Assembly (NCBI RefSeq): GCF_009727055.1
Contig: NC_052350.1
Span: forward strand, 15,991,785 to 16,055,784
Reading direction: 5' to 3'
From: Benincasa hispida
Lineage: Eukaryota; Streptophyta; Magnoliopsida; Cucurbitales; Cucurbitaceae
Length of the DNA stretch: 64,000 bases
Shown: positions 36,051-45,643 of the stretch, one piece after another
Numbering within the stretch: the first letter of the stretch is position 1
Layout of the letters: each line of letters opens with the position of its first letter
Notes under the pieces: generated by a model
What the model saw: only the letters and a program-made list of their open reading frames with translations
What the model was told of the DNA's origin: nothing
Databases searched by the model: none
Program-made: the position numbers and the translations under genes

Positions 36051-36798
36051 CTATCACATGGATTAAACGACCAACCAGTCAACTGACGTGGTCTGCCACA
36101 TGGAAATCATCTTTACTTTATTTACTTTCCATAAGTCTGAAAAAGTGCATATATATCACCAAGCTACCCCTGCTCCGATTCCCCTGCACGATTCCCTGCA
36201 TGCATTGACGTTATCTAATTCCCCTGCTCCGATTCCATGCATTCATTGACGCATTCATGCCCCTCTGCCATAGCCTTAATGCCTTTTCAACCACCCTAAA
36301 CCCGTGGGTCAAGTGTTGAACACTCGACCTACATCCTTTTAAACCACCATCCTCTTCATTTTTCCTCAATCACTACCTCGATAATTTTTGAAGGACTCAC
36401 TGCCCTTGATTTTGCTCACTTCTTTCTCCTTGATTTCCTCACTGCCCCTTCATAGCTCACTACCCCCTCACTGCCTTCGAAAATAAGCCTTCGAAATCAT
36501 CCTTTCTCTCCTCCATTTCCATTTCCATTTCCATTTCTCTTCTTGTATTTCATTTAATACAAATTATCCTCACACAACTATACTGGTTCGTTACTCTACT
36601 AAATTTTTATTTTTTAAGAATAATTATAAATTTTATTTTTGTTCTTATATTATTATTTTTTTTATAGATTCTAGTTTTTTTTTTAATTTTTTGTAATTGT
36701 TGTCAGATAACAAATAATAGGAAAAAAAGGGTGAACTTGTCACTTTGAAGGAAAAAAGAGAACTACCATCGAATCTGTGAGTTGAACTTATGATATTT

Positions 36799-37220
36799 GA
36801 AAATTTTAGTTTATTCTTATGATATTTGATTTATTTTGTATTAACTTTGATGTTATAGTGTTAAAATGTTTAGTTTATTGTGTATATTAAGAAGTTGATA
36901 TTTATAGTTTAATACAAAAATTATTGTGATAGTTAACAAGTTTAATATAGTTTCAAAAGTTAATATAGTTAGAAAATTTTAGTTATTCATATGATATTTA
37001 ATTTCTTTAGTATTAACTTTTATGTTTATATGTGTTAAAATGTTTAGTTTATTGTTGTGTTTAAGAAGTTGATATTTATAGTTTAATACAAAATTTTTGT
37101 GATAGTTAACAAGTTAAGTATAGTTTCAAAAGTTTAATATAGTTTGAAAATTTTAGTTTATTCATATGAAAATTATTGTTGTTATGTTTATTGTGATAAG
37201 TTGATATTTCTAGTATTAAC
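36799..37220 (+). repeat. ~173-bp tandem repeat, 2.4 copies
   Basis: Units start at GAAAATTTTAGTT at 36799, 36972 and 37146 (last one partial). They share GTTAAAATGTTTAGTTTATTG, of which the first 20 bases are exact in both full copies, and GATAGTTAACAAGTT. Confidence 0.85.
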
Positions 37221-37452
37221 TTTGAAAATATAGTTGAAAATAGTTTGAAAAAGTTTAATTTAATTTAAATTTTTATTTTGTATTAAATTTGAGAAAAATA
37301 GTTTTAAAAAGTTTACCTAATTTTAATTTGAAAAGTTTAATTTGTGTGTTATTTTTAAAAAAAGTTAAAAAAGTTTAATTTATTGTTATGTTTTAAAAAA
37401 GTTGATGTTCATAAAACTTAAAAAGTTTATGTTTATAAATTAAAAAATTTAA

Positions 37453-37900
37453 TATCAATCCTGATCCGGAGTCAATTGCATCGCCATGTGATAATGAAGA
37501 TATGGCGGCTAACAACCTGTATAGAGACTTCAGAACATAAACGGATGACGAATTTAAGAGTGGATTTCGAGATGGTCGTGAATATGAGATGCTTTCCAAT
37601 ACATTCAATGATTTGGATATGAATGTATTGGATAGCATTCGGGAACATGACCCAATTGTAGCTCCTGTAGACGTTGACAATATGCAATTGTATAAAGGAA
37701 TGATAGCATTCAGATACATGCAATTGTATTGGATAGCAATCCACATCGTTGTTGAGAAAACCTTGTAAACCGAAAAGTTCACGTTATCACAACGAGATGG
37801 ATTGGACAGAATCAGTCACTCGACAACGATTGTGATTTGTAACCAGTTAGGACATAATCAATAAACCTTCGTTATTAAGACGGGCTCCAGATAGTTAGGA
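37453..37900 (+). pseudogene. MULE transposase remnant: N-terminal and extreme C-terminal pieces joined
   Basis: 37453-37740 reads EDMAANNLYRDFRT, DDEFKSGFRDGREYEM and MQLYKGMIAF, the region before the DNA-binding domain of plant MULE proteins. The next bases jump to the C-terminal tail (RPGRPKSS-like, HNEMDWTE-like, CX2C knuckle), homologous to 59470-59620. The catalytic domain is deleted. Confidence 0.6.
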
Positions 37901-38148
37901 ATTGAAAATAAAAATAATTTTGTTATTATATATTCAATTTAGTGTATATCAATTTTTTTATTATAATTTATTGTATATTCAATTTTTTTATTATAATTTA
38001 TTGTATATTCGATTTTTTTTTATAATAATCTATTGTATATTCATTTTTTTTTTATTGTGATCAATAAAGTTTTACATTATTCTTACCCTCACACTTTTCT
38101 CTACTATTCAATTATAGTCAATTTTAATATATATATTTTTTTCAGATC

Positions 38149-39804
38149 ATGGCTTTAAACCCAGACCCCCGATGTTTTGTACGACCAATCCATTCATCAA
38201 TCATATGTTGTATGGCGAGATCGTACTACTGGAGAAATATCTTGCAGACGTCGAGAAGCAGTTCTCCAGTGCACTATCCCACCTCCACCCTCGAATATAC
38301 CACTATTGCGCACATCTGGATTCTATAGGGTTGCCAAATTAGGATTTATTCAGTTGGACTGGCATCTGATCACAGCCTTGATCGAGAGATGGAGGCCCGA
38401 GACGCATTACATTCCATATGTCCGTTGGAGAGTGCACTTTCACTCTACAAGACATAGAAGTGTTGTTGGGGTTACCTGTTGACGGTGAGCAGGTCACCGG
38501 AGTGATGTTACGATGACTGGTTAGAAGTTTGTCGACTGTACGACCCCCTGTCGACAAAATTAAAGGATCGAGGTTAAGTTTAATATGGTTAGGAACACAA
38601 TTTCGTGAGCTCACAAGATGATGCAGACGAGGAAACCGTCATAAGATATGTGCGAGGCATATATACTACAAATGATGGGTGGAAGTCTGTTTTCAGATAA
38701 ATAAGTCATTTTGTTCACTTGATGTTCCTGCCACTGTTAGCTAACCTCCATGATGCGGGGCGGTATTCGTGGGGTGGAAACATGCTTTGGCATGGTTGTA
38801 TAGACAACTATGCAAAGCAACAAGACCTGAGTTTCGAGAGATAGCTGGGCCTTTCATACCTTTACAACTATGGGCTTGGGAACAATTTCCAATAATGGCT
38901 CCACAGCTACATCATGTTAATGACGCTCAGTTAGTTGGACGAGCCTACGTGTTCTCGATATATTTTTAATTCAATTTAATTTTATATCACTGATCTAGTT
39001 AATTTAAATTCTAAATTATCAATTTTAAAAATTTAAGTGGAGAGACAAATTTTGTGTGACTAAGACAGCCACACATGTAGTCAACCAGTATAGATACATG
39101 TTTGATCTGCTTCAACCTGAACAGGTACATTACACTAAACTTAATTGATTATTTTATTCACATTTTTATTGTATTTGTCTTTAATATCTCTAATAATAAT
39201 ATTTTGTGTTTTAGGTTATTTGGAGCCCGTACAAAATTATTGTGCATACTTTGCCTAAGTTTTGTACGAATGGTCAAAACATATGGTGGACGATGAGTCC
39301 TCTTCATATGTTTTCACATTTGTGAGTGGCATCTTCCTGACAGGGTGATGAGACAATTCGGTTTTCAGCAGGATGTCCCATCGCCTTGTAATTACTGAAC
39401 CCGTACTGCATGATATTGAACCTAAGGACTGGAGATTGGTCCAAAAAATTTGCACATTTGGTAGTGCGATGCGACATATCGTGCAAGGTTTATAGCAGTG
39501 GGGGTTTCTTTTGAACAATTTGACATGGATGTCACTCCAGAATATATTCATTGGTATATATAATATCACAAGCGCTCTACGTCACTCGTCCGGGAGTCGA
39601 AATAGTCCGATGATGATGATGCCAGCATTTGGTTCAGGACATTATGATTCAGAGGCTGGTCCTTCGTCTTCATATGTGCATGGACATGGTCGGGGTCGTG
39701 GAGAGCATAATGAATATTTATATTATGAAGCACCTGTAGAGGTATCATAGCAACATCAAGAAGAACCCGAGCAACTCAAGTTCGAAGTCGATGACGATAA
39801 CTAG
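38149..39804 (+). pseudogene. Plant mobile domain (PMD; MAIN-like / PP7-long-form-like) pseudogene in element 1
   Basis: The ATG at 38149 follows TTTTTTTCAG. PMD blocks appear in order through several frames: YDQSIHQSYVVWRDRTTGEI (38180-38239), LIERWRPETH (about 38370-38405), LPVDGEQVTGVM in pieces (about 38470-38505), HFVHLMFLPLLANLHDAGRY (about 38709-38768), LAWLYRQLCKAT, PLQLWAWEQFP, KWRDKFC..., WSPYKIIVHTLP, WHLPDRVMRQFGFQQ and a C-terminal Gly/Arg tract HGRGRGEHNE. The end is TAG 39802-39804. At least four frame changes and in-frame stops make it non-functional. Functional PMD proteins such as Arabidopsis MAIN and MAIL1 act in silencing, and many PMD copies ride on transposons (established for the family). 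Confidence 0.75.
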
Positions 39805-40067
39805 CTCGAAATCGACGGCGTCCGCCTTGTGGGACACATTGATTTTTGTAATTATTTTTATATAAATGAGATATTTGATTTACATTTTTTTTATTTTTAT
39901 GAGTTATTTTTTTAAATTTATTCTTTTTAGAGTTTAAATAAAATAATAAAATATTTTTAGAAATTATTTTTATAAAATGGAAAATTAAAAAAAAAAAGAG
40001 GATTAGAAAGAAGAAGGTGGAATGTGTAATAATTAAAAAGGAAAAAAAGGGAAATTTGTACGGTATT

Positions 40068-40138
40068 CTCGCTCTCTATCAAAATCTCGCTATTTTACTC
40101 TCGCTCACGCTCAAGCTCAAAATCTCGCTCTCGCTCTC
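40068..40138 (-). repeat. CTCGC array (inverted GCGAG), right side of element 1
   Basis: Seven CTCGCT/TCTCGC motifs in about 70 bp, inverted relative to 35875-36050. Confidence 0.85.
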
Positions 40139-40321
40139 GAATTTGATTGGAAAGTTCAGTTGCAAAAAAAAGGAGATTCATTAGCTCGTTATTTAGTCAG
40201 ACTTGCTGAGACAACAGAATTCGTAAAATTTATTCAACAAGCTTTGGAAGGAATTACAGGGAGATCTTATAAAAATTTAGAAATACAATTTTTTGATAGA
40301 GAAAGGTATCCGGAATGATAA
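40139..40321 (+). pseudogene. Nuclear plastid-DNA fragment resembling ndhH
   Basis: 183 bp translate without a stop for about 57 codons as EFDWKVQ, then [43 protein letters not shown]. This matches the family sequence of the plastid NAD(P)H dehydrogenase 49-kDa subunit (NdhH) around its [10 protein letters not shown]...ENLEIR.FDRERDPEW region, with several substitutions. It starts and stops abruptly in CTCGC-repeat DNA. At the end a five-base deletion between short repeats (GGAAT) gives CCGGAATGAT. It is a piece of plastid DNA moved to the nucleus and then diverged. Confidence 0.75.
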
Positions 40322-40718
40322 TTAAACAGCCTCAATAATAATGTTAAGAAGGGTAAGATCGAGGGTTCAAAGTTCGACGTACAAATGAAAGGTGGTGAGT
40401 AGCACAAAACATTGAACGTCGTCGTATGAGCACAATCCACAAATACACAAAGCAACTTATGTCATATAACCAATATTTAAAATTAAAATTAATTGATTTT
40501 TAATTTAAAAGATAAATTGTTTTTAAAAAATTAAAAGATAAGACAACACATGGGTAGAATATTCGTTTTTTAACATTATTAATTTTGAAAGTTATTTGTG
40601 GAAGGAGACGACTTTATTTTGGGGAGGTTGAGAAGGAATGAAGGATATATTATCTCTTTGTCCCTAAAAATAAAAATCAAATCAGTAAATTCAGTATTAT
40701 TTTGCAATCTTTGAATTG
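40322..40718. promoter_or_regulatory. Element 1 tail, then promoter region of PP2-B copy D
   Basis: 40322-40395 matches 60903-60975 (AATTAAACAG..TCAATAATAA..GTTAAG). From about 40475 the sequence is homologous to the region upstream of copy C, so the shared promoter begins there. Promoter function is inferred from conservation between paralogues. Confidence 0.45.
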
Positions 40719-43700
40719 ATGGAAGAAGAAGAAAAAGGGAAGGCAACGGAGGAAGAAATCTCTGATTTCTCTTCGCTGCCAGAAGGAGTCGTAGCTAAAA
40801 TCTTGTCGCTGACCACTCCACCGGATGTCTGCAGATCGTCGGCGGTTTGCAGGACTTTCGTTGCGGCTTCGCAGTCGGACATCGTGTGGGACCGATTCCT
40901 GCCCACCGATTGGGAGCTTCTGATTTCTCGGCGAAAACCTAGCAACCTCAATTTTGATCCAATTTCGAGTCCGAAGAAGGAGACCTTTTTCTCCCTCTGC
41001 GATAGCCCTCTGCTGATTGACGACGGCAACAAGGTAAGCTTTCTGATTCCCCTATTTTCTCTAAACTCAAAGTGACTCGCGGCTGGCCGGAGTTTCATGA
41101 GTTGTCGGCTGACGCGAGCCTTACACCGGCCATGGAGATATTTTTTCTCTTCATAATGTTGACTATTCAAGTTAACAGTGACTTTCAACCCTTATGAGTT
41201 TGCCTATTGATAAATAGTGCATGACTATGATAAATATCTCAGAGTTAATGAGTTCGATTATGGTAGTAATTTACTCGGATTTAATATTCTATAAATTTTT
41301 TATATTTAAATACGATAGAATCAAACAAATTATGTTGTGGATTAGTCAAGATGAACGTAAATTAGTCCCGTCGTTACATGAGATTAGGTAGGGTGAGATT
41401 AACTGATTGGAATATTACGGAAAGCAAAAAAAAAAAAACAAGTACCTATTAGTAACTTATTGTGTACTTTTTAAAGGCATATTATTGTAATTTAACAACT
41501 CAAATTATATCAAATATCTCTTTTAACTCTGGAGTCTAAACTAGATTTCAATTGTTCATAGATTTTGAAAAATTTTATTTCTTAACTTGAATATCAAAAT
41601 TTGTTTTAAAAAACACTCTTGAACTTTATATTTAATAAAAAAAAAAAAACAAAATGTTTTATGAGAAAATTAAAAAAAAAATCGAAATTGACATAACAGT
41701 GTATAAATTAGAAAACATACATAAAATTAGGGTAATTGTTATAAACAGTAAAATGGTTGCAAATATTTTCAAGTATTACAAAATGTCAATGTCTATCAAT
41801 GATTGTCTATAATATACCACGATAGACATCTATTACTAATATTGATAGATGTCTATCACGGTCTATCACTGATAGATCGTGAAATTTTGTTATATTTATA
41901 AATAATTTAGTTTATTTTTCTTTATTTAAAAACAACTCATAGAATTATTTACATTAATATAGAGGATTAAGATAATTAGTATCATTTATTTCATGTCAAT
42001 GTCGCCAAAACCGTTTACCTAACTTTCCACATCAATTATCATATCAATTTATGTGAATAATTTTGTAAATAATTTTGTATTTGCCTTCCAAGAACTACCA
42101 TCTTATTTTAATAGGGAAAAAAACCTTCAGGAAGTATTTGTTTTAGAAGGTATGAATGAAACATTGCAAGTATAGGAAATAATTGACACTTATATCAAAG
42201 TTAAAAGGATTATTTTGTATGATTTGACTTTAAATTTTGAGTTCCTTATGTAAACATAATTTAATTGGTTAAAACATATATCTTTCCTATCCCAAACATT
42301 TTAACTATGTAATGGCACAAGAAAAAAAACATGAGAATATTCTATGATTTTGAGGGAATTGTACGTGTCAAAGTTCAAAAAAGAGTTGATCTTATGCAAA
42401 TGATAATCTTTCTGAGATTTCTAAAGTTATTAATAGAAGATGGGTTGGTAAATATGAAATCAAATGTACTCAAGAGGGCTTTTAGAGAATGTATCAATAA
42501 ACTAGATGCATCATTTAAATGTTTCCTGCAATAAATAAACCTCTAGCACTCAAGAAATCATACATATTTTCACAACTAATTCATCAAGTCAATAATCAAC
42601 ATATTGTAACTACTATGTCATCTTTCTGTTAGTTCATTTACAATCTATCCAACTCAAGGATCAAGTACAAACCATATCATACGTTAGAGATCAAATAGAA
42701 GTAAAGTTCAAATTAGAGGACCAAGAGTGTCACTTTTAAAATAGTAGATCATCAAATACAAACTAAATTGAAAATATATGACCAAAACTTTTGAAGTGGT
42801 CTTCGATTTCAACAAAATCTATTGAAATGTTGCTAAAATGTTTACATGCACTCGAATGGTTGATATCTAAAATCCAATTTCTTGTGTTCTATTTCATGCG
42901 TGAGTTCCAACAACCTTTTGTTTTCTGTATCCTCCCTTAAGAAAGTTTCCAAGTACAGATTTTTTATTGTATATACACTTGTTTGATGAGTCTGATTCCC
43001 AAAGAACAGAGAAGTGGCTCATAAGGATATCTTCCATGCACTCTGTTTGTATGCATATAAACTGAGTGGGCTCAGTGGTTGGTATTTGGCAGAGCTTTTC
43101 ATTGGATAAATGGAGTGGTAAGAAATGCATAATGCTTGGTGCAAGGGACCTGTCAATTGTTTGGAGTGATATGCCTGTCTATTGGACTTGGGAGCCTCAT
43201 CCTGAGTCAAGGTTTAAGTTTATTTGATTGCCTCAAATCCCAATCTTTATCTTGTTTCTTTTTCTTCCACTCCCAATACTTTGGTCCTTTAATGTAGTGT
43301 GTGAAATCAGGTTTGCTGAGGTAGCTGTTCTCCTCAACGTCTGGTGGCTTGAAATTAAAGGAAAGTTAAGCTGCAAAATGTTGTGTCCTGCAACAACTTA
43401 TGCAGCTTACTTTGTGTTTAAGATGAGTGAACGTAGGTATTATGGGTTTGATATAGTTGCTGCTGATGCAGCAGTGGCCATTGTTGCTGGGGAATGCTGG
43501 ACAAGTAGAGTTTGCTTGGACCCCTTTTTAGACAATGCTCCACCGAAGCGCCGCCGTCGTACACCGTGTTTGAGAAGAAATCCACTTGGCAATAGCATGT
43601 CAAGGGCAAAACAGCCACAGGAGAGGCATGATGGTTGGTTTGAAATCGAGTTGGGAGAGCTTCACAATAATGGTGGAGATGATGAAATTGAGTTCTTTCT

Positions 43701-43788
43701 TAAGGAGGTTAATTGCAATTATTCTAAGAGTGGCCTCATCGTTCAAGGGATAGACATTAGGCCTAAAATTAGTCGTCGTCCTGCATAG
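40719..43788 (+). CDS. F-box protein PP2-B type (phloem lectin-like), copy D, intact
   Basis: Exons 40719-41033, 43093-43211, 43311-43788; 912 nt, 303 residues. Splice sites are AACAAG|GTAAGC, GGCAG|AGC, TCAAG|GTTTAA and TCAG|G. The first ATG (MEEEEKGKATEEE) is used. The F-box is at about residues 18-62 (FSSLPEGVVAKILSLTTPPD, AVCRTF, SDIVWDRFLP). The PP2 domain is at about 106-300 (LDKWSGKKCIMLGARDLSIV, VYWTWEPHPESR, VWWLEIKGK, TTYAAYFVFKM, YYGFDI, RHDGWFEIELGEL, DDEIEFF, IDIRPK). A basic stretch PPKRRRRTPCLRR near residue 240 is more marked than in the other copies. The 2.06-kb first intron contains a MITE-like repeat. Predicted role: SCF substrate adaptor with a lectin-like domain. Confidence 0.9.
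41725..41945. mobile_element. MITE-like repeat in intron 1 of copy D
   Basis: Begins TAGGGTAATTGTTATAAACAG and ends near ATTTAAAAACAAC. The middle contains a cluster of GATAGAC/GTCTATC motifs in both orientations (41780-41880), able to pair with each other. It looks like a short non-autonomous element of a kind frequent in cucurbit genes (from memory, not searched). Confidence 0.5.
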
Positions 43789-45643
43789 ATGAGTTCTTGT
43801 AAACTTTGTCAATCTAAGCATAACTGTATATAAGACAACAATACTCGACCTCTTGCAATTGTTGAACTACGAAAAAGGAAAGACTCGTAAACTTTAGTAA
43901 TGTCATGGTCATGTACTATTACAGAATTACTTTTGACTATAAAAGAGGGATAACCAAAAACTTTGCTCAGGACATGGAGAAGTTAAAGTACGGTAAGTTT
44001 CAATCTAAATATTACTATTTTCATTTCTCACCTTGAAAACTAAAGAGCATTTGGTTTAAGGTTTTATGAATGTTTAGGTATAAGATACCTGAAGATAACT
44101 ATGTTTGGTTATGTATGTTAATGAGAATAGGATGTGTGAGTATGTGTTATACTTTTCTATACAATTAAAGTATAAAATTAATCACAATCAATTTCAGTAA
44201 TTAAATTTTGTTTGTTAATTTATTTTTATTACATTAAGTTATTAAATTAACTTTAAACCATTAGAATTTTATCAAATTTACCCACCTATCCTCTAGTTGA
44301 ATATATTTATTATCAATTAATTTTTTTATATAGCACATTTTTACTATCAATTTTTTAATAAAAAATAATATTGATAAGTAAATTTAAATATCCATTTTCT
44401 TTCTTTTTTCTAGAGTTTTGTTCACTAAAGAGTTAATTAGCCAATCAATTAATGTCAATTATAAGTCATATATATATATACAAAAGAAGTTGATATAAAC
44501 TAATTATTTTAAATAATCAAATTATATTTTTAATTTTAAAAATAACTATAATTATAGATTAGAACTAGAAGTACAAATGTACAAGATTATTTAATTAAAA
44601 ATTTACTTACTCTATTATTAGTTAATTAATTAATATTTTTTAAAGGATTAGTAAATATCAATTTTGTGTAATAATAAAGTATTAAATTCAACCAAATTTA
44701 ATTTTCAATAATTAATTTACTCTAGTTGATTTTAAATAATTAGTTATTTAATTTATTATTTTAAGTCAATGTTCTAAAATAATTTTAAACAATATAATTT
44801 AAGTTTCATTCACAGAAGGAAAAAAGAACACGATGAAAAAAAATGATAACAGTCAAGAAATAAGAAAATAAAAAAAAAAACAAAAATAGAAAGATAAATA
44901 ATACAATAGGAAAATAAATATGTTAAGAAAAAACATGTAAAATAATATCATAAAAACAAGAAAAGTTATTTAAAAAAAAAAGTTGAAATAATAAATTAAA
45001 AAAAAAAAAGAGAGAGAGAGAGAGAGAATAAAATATAGAAGATAAAGGAAAAACTAAAAAGGAACGAAAAACAGAGAGAGAAATAAAAAGATTTGAAAAA
45101 ACAAAATGCAAAAGTGGGAATGTTGAGTGAAAACCCACCTATTAGCGTGGGATAAAAATTTATGCACCTGACATTTAAGATGTTTGGGGAAAATATTTAT
45201 TTGTTTGATCATTTTTTAAATATAATTTTAATAACAAATTTGTTTGATTGCACTGCATCTAAAAATGAATCTACAATTTTCAAATTATCATAATCTGATT
45301 TTTATATAATTTCAAATGGATCAACTTTTTAAGTATTTCTTAATTAAACATCAATTTGATATCTTTAACAGTGAACTTTTATTCACTACCAAATTGCATA
45401 TATTAGACCAAAGGGGCTTAGCTTAGTGATCATCAGCAGATTCCTCATTCTACAATGTTTTTAAATAGTTCTAAATTTTAACGGTCCAAGCAAAAACGAA
45501 AGAACAAATAACTAAACATAACAATATTAATGAGGAAAAGAGAGTAATGAGACATTTCTTTGAATCAAACTTGCTACATGAGTTACTACAGCACTAATAC
45601 AGCGACCAAAAGTGGCTGATAGAGTAAGAACCATTGCTGTCTT
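43789..45643. other. 3' flank of copy D and of BIO3-BIO1, no gene
   Basis: AT-rich intergenic DNA between convergent genes. A-rich and GAGAGA microsatellite sequence (45000-45030) is present. No ORF with recognisable content. 45540-45643 should contain the 3' UTR of the biotin gene. Confidence 0.5.

Larger units (their letters stand above)
35505..40395 (+). mobile_element. Mutator-like (MULE) element carrying a plant-mobile-domain gene (element 1)
   Basis: The left end (CCTTTAATATTAATAT at 35507, then two copies of ACTTATTAGAGAAAT-type units) matches the ends of the composite element at 56806 and, inverted, at 62330. Inside are GCGAGAT arrays, a tandem intron-like repeat, a MULE transposase fragment and a broken PMD gene. 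Inverted CTCGC arrays lie at the right. The right-hand tail (40322-40395) matches 60903-60975 of the composite element. A full right inverted repeat was not found, so the right boundary is approximate. Confidence 0.6.

Noticed and set aside
40461..41188. Minus-strand ORFs opposite PP2-B exon 1 (also at 29484-29969 and 32341-32814)
   Set aside because: Antisense shadows of the F-box exons; the same shadow recurs in each paralogue because the sense strand is conserved.
42331..42534. 67-codon ORF in intron 1 of copy D
   Set aside because: No recognisable domain and within a confirmed-by-homology intron.
45000..45140. Minus-strand ORF (Phe/Ser-rich) near the end of the biotin gene
   Set aside because: Low-complexity A/GA tract, and no relation to BIO3-BIO1 exons.
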